A stretch of DNA of 64,000 bases. It comes from Luscinia megarhynchos (Eukaryota; Chordata; Aves; Passeriformes; Turdidae). Where the stretch lies: contig JAPFBE010000002.1 in the NCBI GenBank assembly GCA_034336665.1, positions 14,796,906-14,860,905 of the forward strand, in the 5' to 3' direction. The position numbers were made by a program, and so were the translations under genes. Of this stretch, positions 12,270-26,035 are shown piece by piece. Numbering within the stretch: the stretch's first letter is position 1; every line of letters begins with the position of its first letter. The notes beneath the pieces are model-generated. The model had not been told where the DNA came from and did not search any database. It was given only the letters and a program-made list of their open reading frames with translations.

Positions 12270-15200
12270 GGGTCACGGGGTATGTTGTCTGCACAGCTGA
12301 TGATGTGTGATGATGTGTGTTAGACCTGTTAGAAGTACTAACCTTTCAAAAGAGGCAAGTAGCTCTCTCTCTGTCAGAGCCTGCTTTATGCTAGAGCATG
12401 AAGCTGGGACAGCTGAATCTCTTCCTGGCTTTTCTCTTGCTCCCTTGTGCCATGAGCTAGAATGGAACAAAGCCGTAAATTATGGAAATATCAGTTTTCA
12501 CTCAATTGCTCTGGACAGAATTTCTCTCAGCTCAGCCAGTTACCATTGGAACAACTTAGTATATCCTTAAAAATCAGCATTGCAAAAAAATGCCTTTCTG
12601 GAACTACAAAGCATCCTCACTTCAAATGAGAACTATTTGGACAATGTAGCAGTGATATTCTTTGCTTTGTAAAGCAGGGCAAGAGTGTTGGTACATGTTT
12701 TGTTATTCAAGGTTTTTTTACCCCTAAGCTGAGGTTTATCCTATTTATATGCTTTAAAGGTGCTTTGTGAATTGGCAAAAGATCTTACAAATGTTCTACA
12801 TATTTTTATTCTTGTTTTAAAGGCCTCCAGTTCTCTTTCCACGTTCAAGGCAGTATCCAGTTCAAATGATTTCGTTCATGCTGAAAAAAATCCCCATTCA
12901 CTGTTTACAAGAAACATTTACTTAGACGAGCAGCTCGAAGTTTTTATTGGTAAACAAGAGTTTAATGGATAAATCTACCTATTCCCCCAGGACAAATACA
13001 TGGAGTATGAAGCTAGTGCTACAACATATTTTAAATGTTCACTGTCAGTCATGAGTACAAAAAAGGCCCTGTGCTTTCTGTCTTTACACAACCTGCATTT
13101 CCTTAGGAAATACTGACATTAGGACATATCCTGTCATCAGTGGCCAGTCTCGACCACCTTGACTAACCTGTGTGCTTACACCACTTCTTTGAATCTCTGA
13201 GATATATTGAAATATAACTTGAAATCTAATGGCTTAACTGTACTCAGAAAATGTGATGCAGAGATTCTCCTAGGAGTACAATACATCAAAGGAACATTTC
13301 ACTAGAGTGTCCTTTAGATAAAGTATCACCAGAAGTTCCATTAATTGAAGTGTGTTCTGCAGACAAAAGCTAAAAATGTGATGCACTAAAGGAAAAAACA
13401 AAATCTCAAGAAGTGGTATATATTGGACAATTGGTTTTGGTTTTCTCATCATGCACATGATTTTCCTTTTATATCTTTGATTTGCTGTGAAATTATGTGT
13501 CTCTGTTTTTGTGATTTTTATTTTTTTTTCCCGGATGATTTGTCATTTCCACTACTGGCTTTAAGTTTCAATATTACAAGTAAGGTAAATACCCTGGATT
13601 GTACCTAACAAAACACTTCCTTACCTGCTATGCAATATTAAGCACTACATGGCCTCATTAAAGTCACATTTAGACATTTTTTTGTTTGGGATTCTAGTGT
13701 GCAGTGAATTGCAGGACTGTACTTCTTGCTCATCCATCTTTAAAACACTTTAAATAGCACCATGAAACTTTTATTTAATAGTATGTAATTAATATTTTTT
13801 CTTGGTAAGATTATCTGCTAGACAAATTTCACCACCTTGTTCAAGGATACCATCTGCTTTGGGTAAGACTGTAGTGTCAAAACTATAAAAGAAATCTTGT
13901 CAAAGCAGTATATTCTTAATACTTGTACACTCTGTTCATGGGCTTCCCAGTTAATTTTTCAGCAGAAATCCTATGCTATTATAGTTCAGCTATAGAATTT
14001 CTTTTGTTCAGCTCTTTCACTTAATACACTACTAACACATCTTGGTTTGGCAAACCAGATGAATCATGTAGAAACCTCTATCCTGCTATCGTTCTTTCAA
14101 TTCACAGAATCAAGTGTTTTTAAAAGCCCATCTTTTCTCCTCAGCATAAATATTTCCCAAACATCACCTCATTTCCTCATAATGACAACAGTTGCCTTTA
14201 ATTATTGATCAGTTTGTTTATTCCTATCATGATTGTCCAAAACATTGTTTCCAAAAATGAAGAGAATAAGTATTTTAAGAATATGCAGGTTATATTGTGG
14301 TGGAAGTGTAACAACTCTAAGGACCCACAGCATCACTTAAATCAAAGATTAAATTACTGGTTTTATGAAGTTGTAAATTTTGTAAACAACCTACTTGGGG
14401 ATGACAAATGTCTGTTCTTCACATATCAGTCATATAAGACACTGCTGAGTCTGGGTCATTAAGCTGAAGAAGAAATGAAAGGGTCTGATCCTTCATCTGT
14501 TGAAATCCATGGATGTATGTTCAATAAGAACAGTACCACCCTCGTTGGTTTCTTAGATATTGTTAATCTATATTTAAAACCTGTGTTTTAATTAAACTTA
14601 AAAATTAATTTGCTTTAATGTCTGTGTAAAACAGATTAAAAATAATGATTAAACAGATTAATAAAGTCTGACCCCCTTACGGGTTACTGTGAATGAATAA
14701 TTACTCTTCAGCAGCACAGGACAGATTGTACTGGACTTTCTGGCACAAGTTAACAGTAAGAAGTCAGAGGAAGTCCAGGAAATACCAGAAATCTTGAACC
14801 ACATTAGAAGTCTAGGTTTTCATTTTTTCTTTATGTAAATTGAAAAGGCATGTGCTAGACTCCATCACTGATAATAATTATGGAAAATTACCTGCATAAA
14901 TTGAATATAGGAATATTCTAATTTGGAGCTGGAAACTGCCAAAAGTTAGTTCCTAAGGATAGTGCTCTTTAATAATAATGTTAATTCAGGTATCACCACC
15001 TGGTCTAAATTCAAAGTGAAGAAATGTCTTCCTAAATCCTTTCAGTGCCTTTAGGAAGCTACTGTTGTTGGCTACAACTGTTTCTTACTGTTCCAAGTGT
15101 ATTCAAAGGCTGAAGTCTCATTTAGTCTCAGCTGAAAAAGGAACCACCTACAAAGAGGCACATGGTGGTATTTTGGCTGCAGATAGTAGCTGTGTAATTA

Positions 15201-16184
15201 ACTGAAAGCACCTCAAAGGAAAATCCTGTGGTAAAATAGCATTTTTTAGATTGGGGAAATAGAATTCATGAAGAATTATGTAAGCCTATCGTTCTTCAAA
15301 GAATGGTACTCACATTGATCTTCACTGCTAATGAATTTCCTTGTACAGACATTTTCCAGAAATTGCACTTCTACCAGGTGAAGGTGAAGGCTTGGTGTTT
15401 GAGGCATCCCTGCCTAACCCAGTGCTGCCCTGCATGGAAGGGATCTTACTGTTTCAGGGGAGGGGCATGTGGCAGTTCTGAAGCTGACAGCATCCCAACC
15501 TGTGCCTCTGGAGCAGCATCTGAGAGCTTCCCTGGAGCAGGGTCAGCCACCCACTGCTCCTGCTGCAGGGGCAGGGCATGCAGGGGTGCCAAACCACGGG
15601 CAGGGGCCGTGGGATGCACCTGGCTGGATTTGAGCAAGGTCTAACTATGGACGTCCCTGCCAGCACAGCAGGACTGTGAGCACAAAGGGTTTCAATACCC
15701 CATCACAGGAGCTGAAGTGCTGGAGAGCTGAGATCTCTCTGCAGCAGGTGCTGCTACTTGCTCCTTCTTTTTTTTTCTGCCCACACACTGACCCTGACTA
15801 AAACTTAGCAGATTGTGTAGTTCAATGAGGCTATAATAAAATGTAGTGGCATTGCAGGTGGGCTGCTTTCTGCTACAGTGGTGTTGTTTAATGGGCTCAG
15901 ATTTATTATTATCCTTGGTTGGCCCAGCTCCAACCAGCAAAGCCCATGGCCATTTGCTAAAAGGAGGGGTGACATGGAGGTGCTTTTGGCTTCTTTTTGG
16001 CCCTCATTTCTCCAGATGCACTATTTCTTCATGTTTAACCTGTGCAAACAGTCTGTCTCAACACCCTTTGTGTTCTGGGGAGGGGAGCAGAACAGTGAGA
16101 GAATGACTTCCATCAATGCTAGAAGCTGCTGGATAGATTTACCCAGAAAATAGGATTTGTTTAGCATAAGGAAGAGAAGGTATT
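12270..16184. other. Gene-free sequence with an AT-rich core
   Basis: Mostly AT-rich. 14566-14665 is dense in TAAT/ATTA homeodomain-type cores. 15370-15650 is a GC-richer stretch with a 113-codon frame (15303-15644) of Cys/Gly/Ala-rich, unrecognised sequence. No gene is supported. Confidence 0.65.
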
Positions 16185-16280
16185 GTGTCCCCTACCTCAC
16201 ATGAAGGCACAGAGGAGACCGAGTCAGACCCCATGATCCATGGGGGTCCCTCCCAACTCAGCTTACTCCATGACTCTCTT
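16185..16280 (+). repeat. CR1 LINE terminal fragment
   Basis: Only the last part of a CR1-like tail is clear: 'agaggagaccgagtcagacc', 'ccatgatccatgggggtccc', 'tcccaactcagcttactcca', 'tgactctc'. The left boundary is uncertain, and the sequence left of 16185 is not recognisable. Confidence 0.7.
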
Positions 16281-19200
16281 GAAGGTGCACAGTGATAGGA
16301 GAGGCAGCAGACACAAGTCAAGGGAAATGGAGTCAGACATGGAGAAAACTCTTTCTCCCCTGAGTGTGAACCTGGCATGGGTGCCAGTGGAGGTACAGCC
16401 TCTGCTGAATGCATTGGAGGACCCAGTCCTGTGCAACTTGACCTCACCCAGCCTAAATTCCTCTGTGGAGTCTCTAGTTTGATGCTGCCAAATTAATGCC
16501 TGGCTGTTTCTTGTGTTCAGTAACACATCTTTTGTGTGTACCAGGTGCAGCCCTAACTCCCCCTGTTTGTCTTTCACTTACAGCAGTGGAGGAATGAAGC
16601 AGTGTGCACAGGCTTCTCTGAAGTTTCTAGTAATGCAGGATGTCAGTCTATTTATAGCAACATCTGTAGCTTGGGAGACCTTTGATAACTTCATTTCAGA
16701 GTGTATATATCTCTTCATCTGATCTGTCTCCCATACTCAGTGTGCTGTTGCACTGCATTTATTCAGCATGTAGTGCCTATTTTCCAGAGACAAGCAACAG
16801 CATAAATTCATTTATCACAACTGGTGTGATTTAAAGAAAAATACAAAAACAGATGTTGAAGGTTAGTCCAGGATAACCTGTTTTGAAGCAGAGAGAAGGC
16901 AAGTGATGAGCCTGGCCCCAGTGTGTCAGACTGCACACTAAGACTGAAGAAACCTGACCTGGCAGGATGTGTTTTTCTGGTCAAAGCCAAAGAAGGGGTG
17001 TGGAGGGGGGCTCTGTGGCTCAGGTGGGGTGTTACACCCAGCAGCCTCAGCACTGGTCTTGGTGTTACACTGAATTTTGCTGCCTTACACTGAAACTTCT
17101 CTCATTTGTATTTTCTCCCATCCTAAAACTATTCAAAGCTTTTTTTTTTTCTGCCAAAACAGATATGTATTATGCATGACACACAGCACAAAGCATTTTC
17201 TTTTTAATTTTCAGGGAGTCTGTTAGTGCCAAAACATAAATTGCTTAAGAAGGAGGAGGAAAACTGGGGTAAGTGATATTTGGCAAGATCCACATGTTCG
17301 ATTTGTTTGTGCAACAATCTCTGTGCTGACTTACAGCTTCAGAGGCAGCTGTGTAAATACAGAGCTGTGATGGCTGAGGAAGCCAAGAGACAAGCTGTGG
17401 AAAAATAACAGAAAAAAACCAGATATGCTCTGGATGCCACAGGGTAAGGCAGAGCTGAGCTATGCCACAGACATCTTACTCCAATGCTACAATACCTTCA
17501 GTATCCTTTTTAGGAACATTTTCCTGTTGCTGCTGGGATGTGTGTTCTGGTTTTGTTTTTTGTTTGCTTATTTTTTTTTTTTCCAAGGACTTGAAATTAA
17601 AGTTTCATTATGAAAGAGAGTCAAAGCATACCTGAAAACATTAAGGAGGCTTTCTGATGCAGTCTGCCAAACCCTGCTTTGCCAGCTGACCTTTGTGCTC
17701 CTGAGCCCAAGGGCCAGGAAGCCTTGAAGGTGTCAGCCTGTGGTGTTAGCTGGCTAAGTGGGATTTACTCATTTGTTTTGTGAAGCAGTCTTAGGAACTG
17801 AAACTTATGCATTTAGCAAGTGCTGGAGCTGCTGCCACCCAGCCCCTGTGGGAGCTGACCTTTCCCAGATAAGGCCAGCACAAGCATTTTCTTACAAGGC
17901 TGCTGCTAATGCCTGCAGCCTGCTGAGCAAGTTAAGCCTTGGCAGCCTCTCTAATTTCTTTTTGCTTCTGATAAAGCAGCAAAAAGATCATGGGCATAAA
18001 GAGGCAGACTGGATTAGAAAATGTTATCTATTGGATTTTTAAATTGCAAATATTAATCTGTAAAGCATATTAATTTCTGCGTACATTTTCCAAATTAAGA
18101 AATATTATGAAGCAATACTATTCAGCAATGTTGTGAGGCAGTTTACAGGAAAATGATGTACCCAAGCAATTCATCTAACTCTCAGTTTTCAAAACATTGT
18201 CTTTATATTTTTTGATCAAGGTGTTACCTTTGTCTTTCCTAAAGATATTCTTATGACTTCTCTGCATTGATTTTTTATCTTATAATTGAACACAAAACTT
18301 TCCCTTGCTCACCATGTCAGATAATGCCTCTGCTGATTACACTTTTAAATTATTCTCTAACAATTAGTATGATATTATTTCATCCTGGAATTCTCAGTTA
18401 TTCCATGCCTGCTACCCTTCATAAAATCCTCCTCCATCCTACCTCTCCCTAAACCAGTGGTCAAATAGGCAGAGGCAGTGGCATTTACCTTGGTGCTGTA
18501 GTTCAAAAGCTCAGCAGGCATGTCTTAAATAGGCTGCAAACTATGGAAACATTTAGTTTCTCTTTGGATGATGGCAATTTCATCCCTTTTCTCTAATTTT
18601 GGAATAAAATTGATCTAGATGTATGTAGAAATCCCTAACTGGAATGTTTTTGTTTTGTTTTGGGCAGAAAGACACAGTTTTGCTCATTGTAGGGAAAAGT
18701 CAAGGCAGTTCTCATAATAATTTGAACTGTTTACCATCAAAAATTTAATTAAAGTGAGGGAACTCCCTCCAGGAAAAAGGTGCTGCTACCTTATACAGTA
18801 AAGGGGAGTGTGTTTCCTTGTCTGCCTTTGCAAGTGGTGTCACCTGCCTTTTAGAATCATGACTGTCATTTCTGCATTCCTATGTTGTAAAAAATTTTGA
18901 TTTTTTTTTCCATGACTAGTGCAACTTAATTTTTTTCTCAAATCAGCTACCATGAATCATAAAATAATGTGAGAAAAAAAATTTATATTAATCAGCCGAC
19001 GGAGTTAAGCAAATATATATCCTCTGACTTCTTCCCTTCAGGTCAGGATTGTATTTGGATTATAGGAACAGCTCCTCATTCCCTTTCCAGGGCTATCTTT
19101 GCTCACACTGCAGAGGTGAGCCTGTGCTTCAATTGACTCTCCTTGTCAATTGACTCAGGAAAATTTTGAGTCAGAGGCTGGTTTCTAACTAGAAAGAAAT

Positions 19201-20312
19201 AAAATGAATGATCTTTTCTATTTTTCTTCCCAGGAGAGCAGTATTTTCTTGTGACAACCCTCTGAAGCCATGTGAATTGAGATGGTACAGGAGATGTCTC
19301 TGTATTAAATCAAATAACAGTTTGCCTGAGGAAATCAATCTATGAAACACCTCTAAAGCAGTTTACTAGGCTCTGATCCTATACTGTTGATTGATTTCAG
19401 TGAATGATGTGAACCTTAAGGACATGCTTCTATGTGAAGTTACTTTGAGGAAAAAATAAATCTGTTGAATTGTTGGATAACTCCAAGTGCAGACCTACAG
19501 GATAAAGCTTTTGATGGTTTGGATCCAAACAGCTAAATAGAAGTGTTGATAGCAGGTTTCCTGGTGGATGCAATAAAAACTATTTACCCAGTCACAACAT
19601 TCTGTTTTGAATTTGGAGAAAGGACAGCTCCAAATACAAGGTTAATAGCCTGTAAAATGGGCATAGTTTTTCTTTCCACAGAGCCATTGGTAGGTAAACA
19701 CCCAGTATTTCAAAAATATTTTGCTTTTAGATTTAAAAATGGTTTTCACATTCATTTTGCAGTTGAGGAAAGTGAGGCATGTTGAATTTTAGTAACTGTT
19801 TGATATCAGAAACCTGGAAAAGGGCAGATTCAAAAATAACAGCTGGGTCTGGAGAGCAGTAACCTAATCAGTGAATAATGTTGTCTTCAGAGCTAAAAGC
19901 CTGGAGAAAAAGCTGAAATGTCTTTCTTCTCAACTCTGTCTTTACCCATGTCTGCATATCAGAGTCACTGAGCTGGAAAAATATGAATGTTGCAGTACAG
20001 CATGAATGAACTAAGTTGTCTCTTGAGCAGTGAGTGAATTTCCCAGCTGGGTAGGGCATTGCAAATCTTTTAGGAGTTTCCAGCACCATTTCACTGAAGC
20101 ACGATCCTCTTGAGGACATCCCAGTTGAATGTTGCTTTTATTTTTCTTTTTCTGCGTCTGAGAGACATGACAATCTCCTGTTTCTAGCACAGCCTTTGCC
20201 AGAGCCTGTGTCAGGCAGAACCAGAGGTCTCTGGTGGAACCAGAGTTGTTTCAGAGCTTCAAGAGCTCTGACTGTGAGCAGGAAGGGTATTCAACAACTT
20301 ACATGGTTATGT

Positions 20313-20346
20313 CTTTATTAGCTGAACAGGGACTTTATTAGCTGAA
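20313..20346 (+). repeat. 14-bp direct repeat, 20-bp period
   Basis: 'ctttattagctgaa' is repeated exactly at 20313-20326 and 20333-20346. It is a small local duplication. Confidence 0.85.
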
Positions 20347-22017
20347 ACCAACAGGAAGAAAAAATTGCAGCAAAGGGCAACACAGATAAAATCAGTGCCA
20401 GTGTGATGAGACTGCTGCTGTTTTCACATCAGATTGATCTTTGCTTTCCTTTAAAAAATAAAAGTACTCCAAAATCAAAAGAGAATCACCCATCACACTA
20501 AACCCACACTCCTGATCCCTCTGCACCCCTGACATTTCAGACTAACTCAACTTTGCACCAAGCAATCAAAGTTTGCCTCCTGCCCCAAGGCTCCAGAGGA
20601 GGATGCTGTGAACCTTGCTCTGCTTTGAGATGGCTCCCAGATTCTTCTGCAGCTGCATTTTGACGTGAAATGGAGGTGGTCAGATTGCCTTCTGGTGCCT
20701 GTCTGGGCCAGTGACCACTGATGGTGGCTTGTTTCTTCATCAATATTCAGAGGTGATGTGCAAAGGGAAAGGAGTTAACTGTTTGACAAGGGACAGCTTT
20801 ATTTACAGGCTGCTGCCAGGCTAAAATCAGTTGAACTGCATGAAATAATGTGCACTGGTTTGTGAAAAGAGCTGGAAAGCCGTGACACTGATTGGCAGTG
20901 AAAAGCCTATAAAGCAGCACACATCAATGGAGTAATTGACTGCTTCCCTCACATAAATGATTTTTCTCCTTGCCATACTCTTCGTGCACTTGAGCAAGCT
21001 GTGCTTCATACTCATGGAACATAGCAAACTTAAATAATTTTCTGAAAGCTGTGTAAGACATGAGACAGAGCTTGGGTGATAGGGTCTTTAGAGATATTAT
21101 TAGTAATACTAATAACAATAATTTAGTGAAAAAGACACTGTCTTTTAAACTGTACAAGGAGAAAAATTTCCCTTACAGGAATTCATTCAAGCAAGAGGGC
21201 AGGACAGTGCTGACTTTGCAAATCCAATGCACCCATCTCCTTGCATCCATCTGCTTGCTCCAGTCCCAGAGCTGCTGGGTAGCTTGCTCAGCATCACTTC
21301 CTTGAGTGTTCAGATGTTTCCAGGGATTTGACATTTGAATTTTGGAAAGGTAAAAACTCTTTTGTTGAGCTCCTGCTGGCCTTGGTTGTTAATAATGATT
21401 TTTCCAGCGAGTTGTTGGCTTTGCTCCCTTTATAGGGAGGATCAGATTTTCTTAAAAACCCAGCAGGAGTCTGTGCAACTTTTATATCTGAAGCAAGCAT
21501 ACGTGCGGGGCACCTGCTGTGCAGCTGGGGCACTGCCCTCCAGCCAGGCAGAATTAACCTGCACTGCAAGATTAAAGGACAACCTTAAGTTTGGCAAGGA
21601 CCTCAGAAAAGCAGAATTCTTCTCTCTGAACAACATCCTCCAATGTGCAGAGATAAGTCTGAGCCACAGCACCAGGTCTGGAGCCAAGTTGTGGTGAAGT
21701 TTAGCCTGCTCAGAGGTGGGGTTTCTTCCTAAACCTCTCCACAGCAGAAAACTTTGAGGTTTCTTGTTCACTGTTCTGGATTCATCATCCCAGGCATTCT
21801 ATTGATGGGTGTGTTCACCTTATGGTTTTTCCTTGATCTGTTGCAAGCTAAGGGGCAGTGTGGGGTTTGGATTTTTTTTTTGTTCAGCATTGCTTTAATC
21901 TTCAGTGCTACCTTCATATGCTATTCTTATGGGCTTACACAGGATTTTGTGAGCTCCTGTCTTCACAAAATTTAGGGAGGCTGTTGTGTACTGACTATGC
22001 AGCTGCATTATGGGATC

Positions 22018-22038
22018 AAAAAAAAAAAAAAAAAAAAA
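22018..22038 (+). repeat. A21 homopolymer
   Basis: A run of 21 A residues after 'atgggatc'. No LINE or processed gene copy is recognisable upstream, so I do not read it as a retrotransposed poly(A) tail. Confidence 0.9.
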
Positions 22039-24852
22039 GGAGCCTGATCCTTGTGAAATATGTGGGAATGAAAACTTGTTTAAGCAAAAGTATCTTTGAA
22101 TGCTTTCCTAGATTCTTTCCATAACCACCACTGGGTTTTACAAGGCAAGGAGGGGAAGTGTTCTCCCTTGGGAAACTGTTTTCCAGGCAGGGAGAGGAGC
22201 GTGCACCAAGGAAGAAAGCAAGGAGCAGGCAGTGTAAGTGTCCTGCTGGGAGTTTCCCTCTGCTCCCTGTCTCTTGGTCTCTGCTCTTCAGTGGGACTTA
22301 CAGCTGGCACAGATGCAAAAAACCAGCATCAAGGACAGGCTGCCAAAGCTGACTGCTGGTGTCTGGTACTTAAGTAGTGCATGTGATGCTGAAGGTGCCT
22401 CTCCTCTGTTTCCAAAGGGCTGAGAGGATGTAACAGATCCATTTGCTCAGTGTGAGGACAAGAGTTCAATGACATGTCTCAAGGGATTACACTAAATTGA
22501 TACCGCAGAAGATAATTAAATTGTGGGGCAGTTTATCACAGGAGATGCCTGGATAATCAGGATTTCAAAGGCCTTTAAATCATGGGTTTGTAGCCTGGCT
22601 GTATTTATGGACTGAAAGGAACTCCTGTGGATTTTGCTTGGCTGTTAGATTCCATGGAGGAGCAGTCAGTTTCTGTCCAGTTCTGTGACCCCACCCCATT
22701 AGAAATGATCAAGTACTGACCTGGCTGCAGGCAGCAGGTTCTCTTGCTTTCAAATCCCCATCTGAAATTTCACAGAGGGTTAAAACCATCAAGCATTTAA
22801 GTGAGTGCCTTGATATGTCTTTTCCATTCATAATTTCTCCTTTCCTTTGTCAATTATTCCCTCTAAGCTTTCTTTTCCTTAAGCAAATCAGGAAACATTT
22901 TCTTCAATTCCTCTATGATTCCTTCCCATGTTATGCTGGTTTCTGCTAGTGGAAAAACAGAGCAGCAAAACCTCATTTTCCTGAAGAGGAAAATAACTTC
23001 TGAGTGGGGCTCCTGGTTACAGAGGAAAAGATTAGATTTGCTGGGAAACTTTAAGCAAAAAGTCCTGGGTGATGCTCAGCATGCTTTTCAAACTAGGCTT
23101 TCCTAGCTAGATCCCAGGGTACAACACCATGGGAGACACTAAATCACAGAGATACACCTGATTTTATTGCCATGGGATGATGTTATTTTTCACTCTTTCT
23201 GTCAGCCAATTGACTCAAACCCCCCCAGCCACAAGTTAAGACTCAAAAGAATTTTTAATTAATTTATGTAATCAATAAAGCACCTCCAATATATCCTAGG
23301 TTTGTTTACCTGATCCACTTAGATGCTTCCTGCACCAGTATATTACTTCTTTTCTCTGTGTCACCCTCCTGGTATTTTTTTAATTCCTGCCCTAGTCATG
23401 CACAAATGCAAATTTCTACCTTAGGCTTGCAGACCTGCATTAGCATATGTCAAATTTGTCACGGTGACCTGGACTCTGGGAGCCCAGAGCAAGCAGCCCG
23501 AGGGAGCTGGCACTGGCTGTGTTTGTCTTGAACATTGATCCAGGACCTTAGAAATCTTCTTTCCCCAGGATGACTTTTGTCCTCATTAATGGCTGTAGAT
23601 GATGAGGTGTGCATACACATATATGAAGAGAAGGACAAACACAAACATTTGTGCAGTTAGCAGCTGCTTTCATACAAGTGTATTTTGCATGTGTAGCTTT
23701 GGGGTTTCCCTCCTGCTTACAGAACTGTCGTTCTCACTGGGCTCATATTTTTTAACAGTGATTAACTACAGGTATCTTATATGACTTTCTCTTCAGTCAG
23801 TTATCTCCCAATTCCTGAATTCAGAAATGATATATTTAAAACTATCATGTTTTTCCCATAAAAACAAGGAGTACTGGGGAAAAAAATGGCACAAATAACT
23901 TTTTAGCCCTTTTGATATCCATAAACCAGTCTGTCAAAATGAATGAATCCCTGTCTGTTAAGCACTGTCAAGATGTAAGGCATTAATAGTGTATTTGAAA
24001 TCCATAAAATAAATAAGTTCTCAAAATCAGGACCCAGCTGCATCAACATGAAAAATGCTGTTGTACTTCATACATCTTGCTATCATTTAGGCTTTTCTAA
24101 AAGTGGATTCAGTAATTGTTTCCTGCTTTCAAATAATATGGTTGAACTGTGAATTTAAAATAGGCCAGATTTAGCAATTCACTAATAAGACAATGTCAAC
24201 AGCTCTGTATTTCAAACTCTCAGTTGCAGGAATGATGCTGCAGTCAGAAATGCTTTGCACACTTTCATGGTCCTGCAGCTCCCATCTGTGAATGTGTAAA
24301 GCTTAGATTTGAAAAACACCTTGTTAAAAGCAGGATTTCTGAGGTTCAAACATCCAACACATATAAGGGAAGAAATGGCAGAATTAAGGCAGTCTTGTGC
24401 AGGTATAATTTGCTATCCACACCTTTCTTGCTAATGTGTGTATGTTCTTGTACAGTCTTTAAAGATATCACCAGTTTCTTTTTTGACCAAGCTTTCTCTG
24501 GGAGTTAATGAGGGTTGTATAGTGAAGGAGAATATTAAAAAAGCAGGGGCCTGCCTGAAAAATTTTGAAGATATGGAAGTCCATAGAAAACTATTTTCAC
24601 GAACCACAGAACCCATAAAAACTGTTTTCCCATGGTTTCCAGCCATCCATTCCTTAAACTCCTTCCCCTGCTTCTGTAACATCCCCATTTGCCTAAGCAA
24701 ATGTCTGCATGTTGTGTCTGAGCCCATTCTAGGTCACTAACTCTACCCAAGGGTGCCAAATTTGAGGAGTATTAATTGTCTTTGACATCACTGACCTTCT
24801 GTGAAACTGGATTGAAACTGCCCAGCAGGTTCATATGTTGTTAAGACAGAGA

Positions 24853-24956
24853 GGATGGATGGATGGATGGATGGATGGATGGATGGATGGATGGATGGAT
24901 GGATGGATGGATGGATGGATGGATGGATGGATGGGTGGATGGGTGGATGGATGAAT
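24853..24956 (+). repeat. (GGAT)n microsatellite
   Basis: About 26 tandem GGAT units, with GGGT variants at 24934 and 24942 near the right end. Purine-rich on the + strand; likely polymorphic in length. Confidence 0.98.
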
Positions 24957-25867
24957 GCAGGCTTTGAATGACCTCAATTTTATTATTTTTTTCAATTATC
25001 TGTAAAAGATAAATACTATCCCAAATAACTTAGTTTTGCTTGTACAGAAGATTCCTGTGAGGTAAGAAATTTGGGTCAAGTTTTTCATAGGCAGTTGGAT
25101 ATTTGTATTCTTGACTTTTTCTGAGTGCCTTGTTTAAGGAAACTGGCACGTGGAAGTGCTACAGCATTACATTTGCAATCAATGGGACAGTGTAATGTTA
25201 GGCAGTCACGAGACATCCAACCTATAAAATCTTAAATTAGGCCAGAACGTGCTGATGATTCATCAAGATACTGTAGGGATGATTGCCAGGGATAACCCCT
25301 GGGAAAATTTCTAATGGTCCTTTTACTGGAGCTTGGCTGGTGATGTTGAGACCTTGGAGCTTTATTCTAAGCAAGAATAAAGCAGTCTATTGAATAGCTG
25401 CTCACTCATTCACTTCGGTCTGGACGTGTTCCAGATGAGGTACGTTCCTATAAGTAAAATAATTTGTCATTGTAGCTGAAGATAGCACTGTTTTGAACAC
25501 AAGGCAATTATTTCCCACAGGCAAGCATGGTAAGAATGGAAGAGGGGAGAAGCAAGAGGCTGGACAGTCTTAATTCAATATTCAAAGTATTTAATTTGCA
25601 ACTGAAACAAAGTTCTTGACTGACGAACATTGTTCTTATATGTTTAAGAACAATCATAAAGTGGATATTTTTCAAAAGCTTGTTTCTTGTGGCCCCTACC
25701 ATTAAAGACTTCCAGCAAGGGATCTATATATAACTTTCAAGCAGAGCAAATTTTGAAAGGCAGCTGTCATAAATCCCCAGAGCTGGGGAGAAAGGAGGGA
25801 GCAGGAAGGGAGAACCATGATCTAGTTAAGTCACTTTTCATCCACCAAAGACCAGACCTGTACTGAT

Positions 25868-26035
25868 CAAAAAAACCCAAAAAAAACCCAAACAAACAAC
25901 AACAAAAAAAAAACCACCAAAGACCAAACCAAACCAAATCAACCTCCCCCGACAAAAAAGAAAAAAAAAAACAACAAAACAAAACAAAAAAAACAAAACC
26001 ACCAACAGAAAGCCCAAAACAACAAACCCCAAAAG
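25868..26035 (+). repeat. A/C-only low-complexity tract
   Basis: About 165 nt composed almost wholly of A and C (AAAAC, AACC, ACCAAA variants) with only a handful of G and T. The minus-strand frames across it encode Phe/Leu/Val/Gly-rich peptides that are compositional by-products. Confidence 0.9.

Larger units (their letters stand above)
16281..24852. other. Gene-free sequence
   Basis: Short overlapping frames on both strands at 16139-16577 and 21294-21771 show no domain or splice context. Only the small repeats listed separately (20313, 22018) stand out. Confidence 0.65.

Noticed and set aside
15303..15644. 113-codon Cys/Gly/Ala-rich frame
   Set aside because: It sits in a GC-richer patch with overlapping frames on the other strand; no domain, splice context or known similarity.
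22018..22038. A21 run as a poly(A) tail of a processed pseudogene
   Set aside because: No gene-like sequence or target-site duplication is recognisable upstream.
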